Shown piece after piece: positions 30,161 to 39,284 of a DNA stretch of 64,000 nucleotides. The DNA is from Sedimenticola selenatireducens (GTDB lineage: Bacteria; Pseudomonadota; Gammaproteobacteria; Chromatiales; Chromatiaceae): NCBI RefSeq assembly GCF_007625115.1, contig NZ_VMNH01000013.1:62001-126000 (forward strand), read 5' to 3'. Under the pieces are notes generated by a model. The model did no database searches and was not told the DNA's origin. It saw only the letters and a program-made list of their open reading frames with translations. A program made the position numbers and the translations under genes. Every line of letters starts with the position of its first letter. The stretch's first letter is position 1.

Positions 30161-30888
30161 GCGGTATCACCCAGGTTATGTACTTTGGTTGTCAGCACAT
30201 ACCCTTCACCCCGGACTGTTTTGATGATCTCGGGATCTTTTGGGTCATCTTCCAGGCGACGTCTGAGTCGACTGATCAGCACGTCGATACTGCGGTCGAA
30301 CGGGTCAGACTCCCGCCCCTGGGTCAGGTCCAGTAACTGATCACGATTTAATACACGATTTGGATGTTCCAGAAACACCTTCAGTAATCGATACTCGGCC
30401 CCACTCAGTGGCACCACAGCACCTGATTCTGAGATGAGGTGGCGTGCCACGGAATCCAGTTGCCAGTGACCAAAGTGAATGGAGGGTGAAACGGACTCCT
30501 CCTGATCAAATGGCAGTGATACCGCGCGCCGCAATACGACCTTGATACGTGCAAGCAACTCTCTGGGATTGAAGGGTTTAGGTAGATAATCATCGGCACC
30601 CATCTCTAATCCCAGGATACGATCCATCTCATCGCCCCGGGCGGTCAACATAATAATGGGTATTTTGGACTTTACCCGCAGGTTGCGGCACAGTTCCAAT
30701 CCATCGGTACCCGGTAGCATCAGATCGAGCACCACCAGATCAATGCGCTGCTCATCCAGCGCCCGGCTCATTGATTTGCCTTCACCCACTGTCGTTACAC
30801 GATAGCCATTCTGCTCCAGGTAGGCCTGTAGCAGTTGTCGTATGTCGAGGTCGTCATCGACTACCAGAATATGTCGCTGTTTTTCCAT
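30157..30888 (-). CDS. OmpR-family response regulator
   Basis: 243 residues with a receiver domain (DDD at 11-13 region, phospho-acceptor D55 in VVLDLMLPGTDG, K in PKPFNPREL). A C-terminal winged helix (LSGAEYRLLKVFLEHPNRV, DVLISRLRRRLEDDP) follows. It is the first gene of the two-component operon and divergent from the Spy/CpxP-like gene, across a spacer holding a 10-bp-phased direct repeat that suits OmpR-type binding. Confidence 0.94.
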   Translation of the reverse strand: MEKQRHILVVDDDLDIRQLLQAYLEQNGYRVTTVGEGKSMSRALDEQRIDLVVLDLMLPGTDGLELCRNLRVKSKIPIIMLTARGDEMDRILGLEMGADDYLPKPFNPRELLARIKVVLRRAVSLPFDQEESVSPSIHFGHWQLDSVARHLISESGAVVPLSGAEYRLLKVFLEHPNRVLNRDQLLDLTQGRESDPFDRSIDVLISRLRRRLEDDPKDPEIIKTVRGEGYVLTTKVHNLGDTA

Positions 30889-30931
30889 GGCTCCTTTATA
30901 CCTGAATTGCTCTAGAAAACCTGACGCTCTT

Positions 30932-30949
30932 TGTAACAGAGTGTAACAG
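30932..30949. promoter_or_regulatory. Tandem TGTAACAG repeat, candidate response-regulator box
   Basis: Two exact copies of TGTAACAG start at 30932 and 30942, one helical turn apart, the classical arrangement for dimers of OmpR-family regulators. An inverted GTTACA lies at 31002-31007 nearer the spy-like gene. The site sits in the 182-base divergent spacer, 44 bases from the regulator start. Confidence 0.6.
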
Positions 30950-31070
30950 TTTGTCGGTTGTTACTCAGGCTTACAAAAAAGATCATTTTTGACATCCACC
31001 CGTTACACCCGGATGTTTTCATAGTCCTCACAGAAGGGGCAAACTGCTCCGAACAAGAGAGGAAAGTGAG

Positions 31071-31556
31071 ATGAAACGTTCAAGTAAAATTATTATTGCG
31101 GCTGTAGCGGTTATTGGTATCAGTACAGCGGTTGCCGCCAATGGCCGGTTTGATCGTTGTGGCTATGGACAAGGAGGAATGGGTATGCAGGAGAGCGGAT
31201 ACAGTGAACAGGGACGGCATGGTCGTGGTATGCGGGGTGATCCTTCCGAGCGCATGGCACAAGGGCTGGATATGATGAAGTATAAGCTTCGGATCACTGA
31301 AGCGCAGGAACCCGCCTGGCAGTCTTTTGAGCAAGTGCTGAAATCCAAGGTCGAAAAGATGGTGGAATATAAAAAGGCCGGCGGTTTTAAAGCCCAAATG
31401 ACCGTAGGCGAACGGGTTGAGAAGATGCGCACGGGAGCCGGTCAAATGACCGAGATGGCAGATGCCATTGAGCAGCTCTATTCCCAGCTGACCCCAGAAC
31501 AGCAGAAGCTGGCCGATGAGATGCGTCCAATGCGGGGCATGGGGCGTATGCACTAA
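31071..31556 (+). CDS. Spy/CpxP family periplasmic chaperone
   Basis: 161-residue exported protein. A signal peptide (SKIIIAAVAVIGISTAVA) is followed by a Gly/Met/Arg-rich segment and a helical LTXXQ-type body with the terminal motif QLTPEQQKLADEM. Spy/CpxP proteins bind unfolded periplasmic proteins or metals and are normally induced by the cognate two-component system. Here that system is the divergent neighbour. It has a strong GAGAGGAAA ribosome site. Confidence 0.87.
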   Translation: MKRSSKIIIAAVAVIGISTAVAANGRFDRCGYGQGGMGMQESGYSEQGRHGRGMRGDPSERMAQGLDMMKYKLRITEAQEPAWQSFEQVLKSKVEKMVEYKKAGGFKAQMTVGERVEKMRTGAGQMTEMADAIEQLYSQLTPEQQKLADEMRPMRGMGRMH

Positions 31557-31586
31557 TCGTTATTCCCAGTGGTATAGCTCTAACCA

Positions 31587-31614
31587 AAACGCCCACAACG
31601 ATCTGTGGGCGTTT
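31587..31614. terminator. Bidirectional terminator between spy-like gene and acetoacetate ligase
   Basis: AAAACGCCCACA (31587-31598) pairs with TGTGGGCGTTTT (31603-31614). The A and T tracts serve the converging transcripts of both neighbours. Confidence 0.88.
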
Positions 31615-31639
31615 TACATTGGTCTTTAAAATAAAGCGA

Positions 31640-33592
31640 TCATGATTGAAGCTCAGGACGATTTGAAAACAGCTCCAGTGCCTCTGGATTAGCCAATGCC
31701 TCCTTGTTTTTAACTGGCCGGTTATGCACCACTTCCCGCACGGCCAATTCCACAATCTTGCCACTCTTGGTGCGGGGGATATCGCTGACCTGAACCACCC
31801 GAGCTGGAACATGGCGTGGTGTGGTATTGGCCCGAATCTGTTTTTTGATCTGATCGATCAGGGTATCATCCAGGGTCAGTCCGTCGCGCAGTCTGACAAA
31901 CAGTACGACACGCACATCACCTTCCCACTCCTGACCAATTACCAGACTCTCAACAACGGATTCCAGTTGTTCGACCTGGCGATAGATCTCGGCGGTGCCG
32001 ATACGCACACCACCGGGATTGAGAACCGCATCTGAGCGGCCATAGATGACGATACCATCTTGTGCGGTCAGTTCCACGTAATCACCGTGACACCAGACAT
32101 TTGGGAATCGATCAAAATAGGCGCTGTGATATTTTTCACCGTCAGGGTCATTCCAGAAACCGATCGGCATGGAGGGGAAGGGGCGGGTACAGACCAGTTC
32201 ACCTTTCTCACCGCGTACCGGTTGTCCCTCATCGTTCCACACCTCAACCTGCATCGCCAGGCCACGACACTGCAGTTCACCACGATAGACCGGCAGCACC
32301 GGATTACCCAGTGCAAAGCAGGAGATGATGTCGGTTCCGCCAGAGATAGAGGAGAGACACATATCCTGCTTGATCTGCTCATAGACGAAGTCAAACGCCT
32401 CAGGAACAAGTGGTGAACCGGTAGAACAGAGCGTGCGGACGGTTGAAAGATTGTGACTGGTTTTCGGTGAGAGTCCGGCCTTGTTGATGGCATCGATAAA
32501 CTTGGCCGAGGTGCCAAACTGGGTCATTTTTTCTGCATCGGCATAATCGAACAGCACATTGCCATCGGGATAGAAGGGGGAGCCGTCATATAACAGGATG
32601 GTGGTCTCTGCAGCCAGTCCAGAGATCAGCCAGTTCCACATCATCCAGCCACAGGTGGTGAAGAAGAAGGTACGATCACCAGGCTTTACATCCGTATGCA
32701 GACGATGCTCTTTAAGGTGTTGCAGCAGGGTGCCACCCGCACCATGCACAATACATTTCGGTACACCGGTGGTGCCGGAAGAGAACATGATATAGAGCGG
32801 GTGATCAAACGGTAGCTGTTTGAAGGTGATTGCTTCGGGTTGGTAATCGGCCACGAACTGCGGCAGAGGTAGGGCATTTTTGATTGCATCCAGCGGGAAT
32901 GTTTCACGGGTATAGGGGACAATGACCACCTTTTCGAGGCTCGGTATGCGCTGTTGGATCTCGGCGATCTTCTCCAGACTGTCATGGGTCTTGCCGTTGT
33001 AGAAATAACCGTCAGCGGCAAACAGGATTTTAGGTTCAATCTGGCCAAACCGATCAACTACGCCATTGACCCCAAAATCCGGCGAGCAGCTTGACCAGAT
33101 GGCACCGAGGCTGCTGACAGCCAGCATGGCCATAGCGGCCTCCGGCATGTTCGGGAGGTAACCCGCTACCCGATCACCTTCACGGATACCGGCGGCCTTG
33201 AGGGCCTGCGCGACCTGGGAAACCTGATCATAGAGCGCCTTGTAACTCACGCATCGACGAACCTTATCTTCACCCCAAAATATCAGGGCATCGCCATCAT
33301 CACGGCGGCGCAGTAGATTCTCGGCAAAGTTCAGACGTGCCTCAGGAAACCAGTGCGCCCCAGGCATCTTGTCACCCTCCGTCAGTACCACGGAGCCACG
33401 GGTTTCAGCGATTACACCACTCTCATCCCACAGTGCGCGCCAGAAGGCTTCTGGCTGATCAATCGACCATTGATAAAGGTCATTATAATCAGCTAGTTGC
33501 GTGCCTAGCTTGTCGTTCAGATAGACCCGAAACCGGGTCATGTTGGCGGATTCGATCTGCTCAGGAGTGGGTTGCCAGAGGGGTTGTAGCAT
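31640..33592 (-). CDS. aacS: Acetoacetate-CoA ligase (acetoacetyl-CoA synthetase)
   Basis: 650-residue acyl-adenylating enzyme turning acetoacetate, ATP and CoA into acetoacetyl-CoA. The AMP-binding P-loop [17 protein letters not shown], the GTDIISCF motif and the C-terminal catalytic Lys in [12 protein letters not shown] are present. The N-terminal [17 protein letters not shown] is typical of this subfamily rather than acetyl-CoA synthetase. ATG at 33592 has a GGTGGAGA site; a GTG four codons upstream is less likely. It takes the acetoacetate made by the adjacent tyrosine-type pathway. A LiuR-like operator lies 23 bases upstream. Confidence 0.93.
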   Translation of the reverse strand: MLQPLWQPTPEQIESANMTRFRVYLNDKLGTQLADYNDLYQWSIDQPEAFWRALWDESGVIAETRGSVVLTEGDKMPGAHWFPEARLNFAENLLRRRDDGDALIFWGEDKVRRCVSYKALYDQVSQVAQALKAAGIREGDRVAGYLPNMPEAAMAMLAVSSLGAIWSSCSPDFGVNGVVDRFGQIEPKILFAADGYFYNGKTHDSLEKIAEIQQRIPSLEKVVIVPYTRETFPLDAIKNALPLPQFVADYQPEAITFKQLPFDHPLYIMFSSGTTGVPKCIVHGAGGTLLQHLKEHRLHTDVKPGDRTFFFTTCGWMMWNWLISGLAAETTILLYDGSPFYPDGNVLFDYADAEKMTQFGTSAKFIDAINKAGLSPKTSHNLSTVRTLCSTGSPLVPEAFDFVYEQIKQDMCLSSISGGTDIISCFALGNPVLPVYRGELQCRGLAMQVEVWNDEGQPVRGEKGELVCTRPFPSMPIGFWNDPDGEKYHSAYFDRFPNVWCHGDYVELTAQDGIVIYGRSDAVLNPGGVRIGTAEIYRQVEQLESVVESLVIGQEWEGDVRVVLFVRLRDGLTLDDTLIDQIKKQIRANTTPRHVPARVVQVSDIPRTKSGKIVELAVREVVHNRPVKNKEALANPEALELFSNRPELQS

Positions 33593-33614
33593 GGATATCT
33601 CCACCGATTAATAA

Positions 33615-33636
33615 GTTAACGTTAACGTAAACGTCA
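33615..33636. promoter_or_regulatory. LiuR-like operator upstream of aacS
   Basis: On the minus strand the run TGACGTTTACGTTAACGTTAAC contains overlapping TTWACG half-sites and the perfect palindrome GTTAACGTTAAC. Half-sites of this kind are typical of MerR-family LiuR, which controls leucine/isovalerate and acetoacetate genes including aacS in other proteobacteria. The regulator itself is not in the window. Confidence 0.6.
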
Positions 33637-33661
33637 TAAAGGATAGCATTGATCAGAGCAT

Positions 33662-33696
33662 AAAAAAAACTCCTCTGCGAATAACAACAGAGGAGT
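33662..33696 (-). terminator. Terminator of the HPPD-end of the catabolic operon
   Basis: On the minus strand ACTCCTCTG pairs with CAGAGGAGT (33669-33677 with 33688-33696) around a ten-base loop, followed by an eight-T run. It ends the long leftward operon after the HPPD gene. Confidence 0.9.
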
Positions 33697-33715
33697 CAGT
33701 ATGATAGCAGCACTC

Positions 33716-34795
33716 TCAGTGGCTTGCGTTATCTTCGCTGATCACACCGCGGCGTAGCTGATCCAGTTCAATCGATTCAAACAGGGCGCGAAAATTGCCC
33801 TCACCGAATCCTTCATTACCCTTGCGTTGAATGATCTCAAAGAAGATTGGGCCAATCACTGTGCTGGTGAAGATCTGTAATAACAGACCCTGTCCTTCAG
33901 TCGGTGCGCCATCGATCAAGATGCTGTTTTCACGTAGTCTGGCAATATCCTCACCATGACCCGGAACCCGTTCATCAATCAAATCATAGTAGGCATCCAG
34001 GGTGTCCTGTAGCGGGACCTGCTTTGCACGCAATTGATCAACAGTGCTGTAGATGTCATCCGTTCCCAGTGCGATATGCTGTATACCTTCACCGTGATAG
34101 GCGTGGAGGTACTCCTGAATTTGCGACTTGTCATCACTGCTTTCATTAATTGGGATGCGGATTTTTCCACAGGGGCTGGTCATGGCGCGGGATTTAAGTC
34201 CGGTCAGTTTGCCTTCGATATCGAAATAGCCCACCTCTTTAAAGTTGAACAGGCGGGAGTAAAAATCGGCCCACTCATCCATACGACCGCGATAGACATT
34301 GTGGGTCAGGTGATCAATATAGGTAAACCCAACGCCCTTGGGATGCTGGTCAACGCCTTTGATCGGCACAAAGTCCACATCATAGATGCTACCCTTATCG
34401 CCATAGCGATCCACCAGATAGATCAGCGAGTCACCAATCCCTTTAATGGTCGGAATGTTCAGCTCCATCGGGCCGGCCCTGGTCTCCACACCCCAGGCGC
34501 CGTGCTCCAGGGCCATGCTATAGGCGTGTGCCGCATCCTTCACCCGAAAGGCGATGGCGCAGGCACTGGGACCGTGCTGTTGAGAAAAAGAGCGGGGGAA
34601 GCCGGTTTTTTCGGCGTTGATAATGAAATTCACATCGCCTTGGCGATAGAGCGTGACATCCTTGGAACGGTGGCGGGCTATCGCGACAAAACCCATCCGT
34701 TCAAAAAGTTGTCCCAGCGCTTCAGGTTCCGGGGAGGTGTATTCCACAAATTCAAAACCATCGGTTCCCATGGGGTTGTCCCAGAGTTGTCCCAT
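33716..34795 (-). CDS. hppD: 4-hydroxyphenylpyruvate dioxygenase
   Basis: Fe(II) enzyme converting 4-hydroxyphenylpyruvate to homogentisate, the committed step of tyrosine breakdown. 359 residues, two VOC-type halves. Metal ligands H162 (YIDHLTHNV), H240 (GIQHIALGTDDI) and E320 (GPIFFEIIQRKGNEGFG) are in place, with the family C-terminal signature. Last gene of the leftward catabolic operon, followed by a terminator. Confidence 0.96.
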   Translation of the reverse strand: MGQLWDNPMGTDGFEFVEYTSPEPEALGQLFERMGFVAIARHRSKDVTLYRQGDVNFIINAEKTGFPRSFSQQHGPSACAIAFRVKDAAHAYSMALEHGAWGVETRAGPMELNIPTIKGIGDSLIYLVDRYGDKGSIYDVDFVPIKGVDQHPKGVGFTYIDHLTHNVYRGRMDEWADFYSRLFNFKEVGYFDIEGKLTGLKSRAMTSPCGKIRIPINESSDDKSQIQEYLHAYHGEGIQHIALGTDDIYSTVDQLRAKQVPLQDTLDAYYDLIDERVPGHGEDIARLRENSILIDGAPTEGQGLLLQIFTSTVIGPIFFEIIQRKGNEGFGEGNFRALFESIELDQLRRGVISEDNASH

Positions 34796-34887
34796 CTTTT
34801 CTCCTCCTGGCGGGTGGCCGCTCAGTGCATCAGGCAGGATCGCCGCCTGTGGTTTCTATTATTGGATACCGGGTTGAACGGGTAAGT

Positions 34888-35526
34888 TCAAATGGCATCT
34901 GGTTGGTTTTCGGGTTGAGCACGCTCAAAAGCGTTTTGCTTCAGGCAGTGTTGTTCAATGCGTTCAATTGTAGGGAAGGGTGCCAGATCCAGCTTAAAAC
35001 GGCGTGCGTTATAGACCTGGGGTACCAGGCAGACATCTGCCAGGGTCATGGTGTCACCATGACAGTATTGGCCCGTTTCAGCAGAGGATGAGAGTAGGGC
35101 TTCCAATGCGATAAAACCCTCCTGCACCCAATGTCGATACCAGGTTAATTTCTGCTCTTCTGTTACACCCAATTCACTGGTCAGGTATTTTAGAATGCGC
35201 AGATTATTGACCGGATGAATATCACAGGCGACCATTTGGGCCAAGGCCCTGATGCGGGCACGCTCCAGTGCCGTACCTGGAAGCAGTGTGGGTGTGGGAT
35301 GGATTTCATCAAGGTATTCACAGATCGCCAGTGACTGTGTGAGTGTGTGTGATCCATCCTGCAATGAAGGAACAAGCCCCTGCGGATTGACCGCGTGATA
35401 CTCTGGATCGCCATCCTCTCCCTTTAACAGATTAATGCCTGCGTGCGTATACGCAATGCCTTTCAGATTAAGTACGATACGTACTCGATAAGCTGCGGAA
35501 GAGCGAAAGTAGTCGAACAGTTTCAT
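34888..35526 (-). CDS. maiA: Maleylacetoacetate isomerase (zeta-class GST)
   Basis: Glutathione-dependent cis-trans isomerase giving fumarylacetoacetate. The N-terminal active site SSAAYRVRI (residues 9-17) is the zeta-class GST signature, in which the usual SSC reads SSA. The C-terminal helical domain contains MTLADVCLVPQVYNA. 212 residues. Its start overlaps the FAH gene stop by one base, so the two act consecutively. Confidence 0.93.
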   Translation of the reverse strand: MKLFDYFRSSAAYRVRIVLNLKGIAYTHAGINLLKGEDGDPEYHAVNPQGLVPSLQDGSHTLTQSLAICEYLDEIHPTPTLLPGTALERARIRALAQMVACDIHPVNNLRILKYLTSELGVTEEQKLTWYRHWVQEGFIALEALLSSSAETGQYCHGDTMTLADVCLVPQVYNARRFKLDLAPFPTIERIEQHCLKQNAFERAQPENQPDAI

Positions 35527-36542
35527 TAATCTGCCTCGTAGGGCTCCACTACCTGATCAATATCGCCAAAGATGTTGTTGCCCTCACTGTCTTCCATGCG
35601 AATACGGATGGTATCGCCATAACCCATGAAGGGCGTTTCAGGTTTGCCGCTGTTGATGGTTTCAATCATGCGTACTTCAGCGATACAGGAGTAACCCACA
35701 CCGCCATCAGCGATGGCTGAACCCCATTCGGTATTCTGTTTGTTGGATACAGTACCTGAACCGATGATTGCCCCGGCTCCGAGTGGACGGGACTTGGCGG
35801 CATGAGCAATCAGCTGGGGAAAGTTAAAGGTCATATCCACACCGGCATTGGCTTTGCCAAAAGGTTTGTTATTGTAATCCATCAACAAGGGGAGTTTGAC
35901 CCGGCCATCCTGCCAGCTGTCACCCAGTTCATCCGGCGTGATGGCAACAGGGGAGAAGGCGCTGGAGGGTTTGGATTGAAAAAAGCCAAAACCTTTGGCC
36001 AGCTCCGCAGGAATCAACCCGCGCAGTGAGATGTCATTCACCAGCATCAGTAGACGGATGCTGTCGGCGGCCTGTTCCGTTGAACAGCCCATAGGGACAT
36101 CATCGGTAACAACGGCGACCTCACCCTCGAAATCGATACCCCAAGCTGTATCCGCCATCTTGATCGGTTCCCGCGGCCCGAGGAAACTGTCGGAACCTCC
36201 TTGATACATCAGGGGATCGTGCCAGAAACTCTCGGGGATCTCTGCACCCCGTGCCTTACGAACCAGCTCAACATGATTGACATAAGCGCTGCCATCGGCC
36301 CACTGATAGGCGCGGGGTAGTGGTGAGGCCAGCTTGTCCATCTCCAGATCAAAAGCGCCTTCTACCGTTCCTGCATTGATCTGTTCGTAGCGTGCCTGCA
36401 GTTTCGGTTGCGAGCGCGCCCAATCATCCAGCGCTGCCTGCAGTGTGGCCGCAATGTCGCCTGCAGATACAGCCCGTTTCAGGTCTCTGGAGACGAGAAT
36501 AAGTGCGCCATCACGCCCCTGTTTTAAGGAAGCTAGTTTCAT
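35526..36542 (-). CDS. Fumarylacetoacetate hydrolase family protein
   Basis: 338-residue FAH-family hydrolase that splits fumarylacetoacetate into fumarate and acetoacetate, or an analogous ring-cleavage product. Metal-site acids lie in WGIDFEGEVAVV and MLVNDISLRGL, and the core GAGAIIGSGTVSNK is conserved. The short bacterial form differs from the 420-residue eukaryotic FAH. Good AAGGA site at its start. A 199-base gap with a repeat element precedes it. Confidence 0.9.
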   Translation of the reverse strand: MKLASLKQGRDGALILVSRDLKRAVSAGDIAATLQAALDDWARSQPKLQARYEQINAGTVEGAFDLEMDKLASPLPRAYQWADGSAYVNHVELVRKARGAEIPESFWHDPLMYQGGSDSFLGPREPIKMADTAWGIDFEGEVAVVTDDVPMGCSTEQAADSIRLLMLVNDISLRGLIPAELAKGFGFFQSKPSSAFSPVAITPDELGDSWQDGRVKLPLLMDYNNKPFGKANAGVDMTFNFPQLIAHAAKSRPLGAGAIIGSGTVSNKQNTEWGSAIADGGVGYSCIAEVRMIETINSGKPETPFMGYGDTIRIRMEDSEGNNIFGDIDQVVEPYEAD

Positions 36543-36635
36543 TGAATTTTCCTTCTGCCCGCGAAACGGGGTTGTCTCATAAAACTGTTAGCCGCGAATG
36601 AATACACATACACGCGGATAACGATTTGATTCTTC

Positions 36636-36720
36636 TGTAGGGTGGGCACGTCTTGTGTGCCCACGCTGTTATCCCCGTTGCCCAATCCGCGTGGGCACAA
36701 AAAAGCGTGCCCACCCTACA
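36636..36720. repeat. 85-bp nested inverted repeat (REP/MITE-like)
   Basis: Outer arms TGTAGGGTGGGCACG (36636-36650) and CGTGCCCACCCTACA (36706-36720) are perfect. Inner arms TGTGCCCACGC and GCGTGGGCACA (about 36655-36699) repeat the same core in opposite order. Similar GTAGGGTGGGCA elements are widely dispersed in proteobacterial and cyanobacterial genomes. It sits in the gap between the VOC and FAH genes inside the operon. No second copy was seen in the window. Confidence 0.8.
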
Positions 36721-36741
36721 TCTGTTTGTTTCCAAACAGCC

Positions 36742-37278
36742 CTACGTCTTGAACTCCTTCTCGTGCAGCCAGGAGGCATGGGTGACCACCTTCTTGGTTT
36801 TGCTCCACTCCTCCAGCATGGCCGGGGCGATGTCGTGCAGCTCTTGAAGCATCTCTTGAGTGGCGGTAACCGTTGTCAGTTCCAGACGGTGACCATTGGG
36901 ATCAAAGAAATAGATGGACTTGATGATCTCATGATTGGTGGGACCAATCACATCAATACCATTGGCTTCCAGTTGCGCTTTGGCTTCTAACAAGGCGGCT
37001 TCATCTTCCAGTCGGAAGGAGATGTGCTGCACCCAATCCGGGGTATTTGGATCCTTGCCCATAGGGGGTGAGTTGGGAATCTCGAAAAAGGCGAGAATAT
37101 TCCCCATGCCGGCATCCAGAAACAGATGCATATAGGGATCAGGCTCTTTGGTAGAAGGCACTCTGTCTTCCGAGATGGCAAGGAGAAAATCCATGTTGAG
37201 ATTTTTGGTATAAAAATCCACAGTCTCCTTGGCATCTTTACAGCGGTATGCAACGTGATGGATCTGTTTAATGTCCAC
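36742..37278 (-). CDS. VOC family protein, possible extradiol-type dioxygenase
   Basis: 178-residue vicinal-oxygen-chelate protein with the metal triad H8 (IHHVAYR), H85 (VQHISFR) and E133 (HRLELTT). The C-terminal tail is helical. VOC proteins include glyoxalases, extradiol dioxygenases and isomerases. Placed between a flavin monooxygenase and FAH/maiA in a pathway without hmgA, a ring-opening role is attractive but unproven. Confidence 0.75.
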   Translation of the reverse strand: MDIKQIHHVAYRCKDAKETVDFYTKNLNMDFLLAISEDRVPSTKEPDPYMHLFLDAGMGNILAFFEIPNSPPMGKDPNTPDWVQHISFRLEDEAALLEAKAQLEANGIDVIGPTNHEIIKSIYFFDPNGHRLELTTVTATQEMLQELHDIAPAMLEEWSKTKKVVTHASWLHEKEFKT

Positions 37279-37323
37279 AGGTTCTGCTCCTGTTAAATCT
37301 AAAGTTTAAAATTCTGTTACTGA

Positions 37324-37530
37324 TTAGTTGAGGCCTTCGGTTGCTATCTTCAGCGCCTCTTCAAGGGTGGCCTCATCACCAATGTGATTAGCGAGCAGCA
37401 GTATCAGTTTGGCATTGGCCAGTTGGCTCTGTTCTTCGCTCAGGTCGCGGTGCATATCCACTAGCGCGTTGTAAAAATCATCCGGACGTTTCAGGGCCGG
37501 TTGAACATTCAGGTGTTGTGTCTCGATCAT
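37324..37530 (-). CDS. DUF2783 family protein
   Basis: 68-residue acidic helical protein with the family-like core DDFYNALVDMHRDLSEEQSQ and the tail LANHIGDEATLEEAL. DUF2783 members accompany aromatic-ring flavin monooxygenase genes; the function is unknown and it may act as a small subunit or stabiliser. AAGGAG ribosome site; it begins 11 bases after the monooxygenase stop. Confidence 0.8.
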   Translation of the reverse strand: MIETQHLNVQPALKRPDDFYNALVDMHRDLSEEQSQLANAKLILLLANHIGDEATLEEALKIATEGLN

Positions 37531-37541
37531 CTTTTGCTCCT

Positions 37542-39212
37542 TCAGCTCCGGCCGGTTGCTCTGTTCAGCGCCGCTGCAATTTTCTGTTGATCCAGCGCGC
37601 GCCAGCGTGCAGCGATATGCTGATCCGGTCGGAACAGATAAAAGGTGCCGGGCTTGCCATCGAAGCGTTCCGTTAATAGACCTTTGTTGTCTGCCAATCG
37701 GACCATGCCATTCGGCAGTGTTTGATCTGCAGTCAGGCCAACGATCAGGATATTGATGGCAATGTCGTCGCTATTGGCCAGTGTGGTTAATAGGTTTCTG
37801 TTAGCCTCTGAAATCGTGCCATCTTGCTCGGCAAAAAAGAGTCCATTGAAACGGTTGTTGCCAATGACACGCAGGAACCAATCCGATTCATTGACTGGCG
37901 CATCGGTACTTGGGGTACCGGGTACCATGTTGCTGTCAAATTCATCTTCATCAGCCGTATTCAGGCTGGATGAGTGATAGACCGAAGGCAGAGAGAGACG
38001 ACCACTATTGACCAAGGTGCGGGCAAAGGGATACTCCTCGGCCAGTAGCAGTGTGGCATTGCGGAAGGTGTTGCTGACAGGACTCTTTGGTGTAATAAAA
38101 TCTGTACTGCGGGTTGAGTTCAACAGGTTTTCATCGGCCGCATAGACACGTTCTTCGTCATAGCTGTCGAGCAGTGTGTCAGGGGCCTTGCCATCCAGTA
38201 CCAGTTTGACTTTCCATAACAGGTTGTCTGTATCTTGAATGCCGCTGTTGGCACCGCGAGCACCGAAGGGTGAGACCTGATGGGCCGCATCACCAATAAA
38301 CAGTAGTCGGCCGTGGCGGAATTTTTCCATGCGTCGACACTGGAAGGTGTAGACCGAGGTCCACTCCAACTCAAACTCGGTCTCTTCACCCAGCATCGCC
38401 TTCAGGCGGGGGATGACATTCTCCGGTTTTTTCTCTTCTTCGGGATCGGCATCCCAGCCCAGCTGGAAATCAATCCGCCAGACATTATCGGCCTGACGAT
38501 GCAGTAGAGTAGAGCCGCCTTTATGGAAAGGAGGGTCAAACCAGAACCAGCGCTCGGGTGGAAAGTCGGTCTCCATGACCACGTCGGCAATCAAGAAGCG
38601 ATCCTGAAATACCTGACCGCTGCTCTCTAGCCCCATCATCTTGCGGATGCCGCTGTTTGCGCCATCACCTACCAGTAGATAATCGCAGGTGAGGGTGTAT
38701 TCGCCTTCAGGCGTTTCTACCTGAATCTGCACGTGATTGGCTTTCTCTTCTACCTGTGTGACACGACTCTTCCAGCGTAACTCAACCGTTTCCTGCTGGT
38801 TGATTTGGTCCACCATGTACTCTTCCAGATAATACTGCTGAAGATTGATGAAGGCGGGGCGCTCATGATCCGCTTCGGGGAGCAGGTTGAAAGAGTAGAC
38901 CTGATCGTCACGGAAAAAGACTTTACCCAGATTCCAGGTGATCCCTTTATCCACCATGCGCTGGCCACAGCCGAGGCGATCAAGTACTTCCAGTGCGCGT
39001 TTGGCATAGCAGACGGCGCGTGAACCGATACTGACGGTGTTGTTGTCATCCAGTATCAGCGCAGCTATACCCTGTTTGGCCGCATCCAGGCCGGCCGCCA
39101 TACCCACCGGTCCGGCACCCACAATGATAACCGGGTGATGGACTGGTGTAGGGGCATCCTGGTCGCTTGAGTGAACAAACTCATAGACAGGGTTCTGATG
39201 GCTTTGCAACAT
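37542..39212 (-). CDS. FAD-dependent aromatic-ring monooxygenase (MhpA/PheA-TfdB type)
   Basis: 556-residue group A flavoprotein hydroxylase. FAD motif VGAGPVG (31-37), DG/GD segment LLVGDGANSGIRKMM and the second FAD motif LLFIGDAAHQVSPFGARG are conserved. The thioredoxin-like C-terminal domain (about 440-545) ends HIAARWRALD. Substrates of this class are phenolic rings; here a hydroquinone or related intermediate of tyrosine breakdown is suggested only by its neighbours. It is the second gene of the leftward operon, followed by the small DUF2783 gene. Confidence 0.88.
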   Translation of the reverse strand: MLQSHQNPVYEFVHSSDQDAPTPVHHPVIIVGAGPVGMAAGLDAAKQGIAALILDDNNTVSIGSRAVCYAKRALEVLDRLGCGQRMVDKGITWNLGKVFFRDDQVYSFNLLPEADHERPAFINLQQYYLEEYMVDQINQQETVELRWKSRVTQVEEKANHVQIQVETPEGEYTLTCDYLLVGDGANSGIRKMMGLESSGQVFQDRFLIADVVMETDFPPERWFWFDPPFHKGGSTLLHRQADNVWRIDFQLGWDADPEEEKKPENVIPRLKAMLGEETEFELEWTSVYTFQCRRMEKFRHGRLLFIGDAAHQVSPFGARGANSGIQDTDNLLWKVKLVLDGKAPDTLLDSYDEERVYAADENLLNSTRSTDFITPKSPVSNTFRNATLLLAEEYPFARTLVNSGRLSLPSVYHSSSLNTADEDEFDSNMVPGTPSTDAPVNESDWFLRVIGNNRFNGLFFAEQDGTISEANRNLLTTLANSDDIAINILIVGLTADQTLPNGMVRLADNKGLLTERFDGKPGTFYLFRPDQHIAARWRALDQQKIAAALNRATGRS

Positions 39213-39284
39213 GATCTTGCGATCCTCCTCGTTTGGCTTTCCGCCTTCTAATTTTATTCAGGCCCTCCCGAAGGAGGGCGCTAA

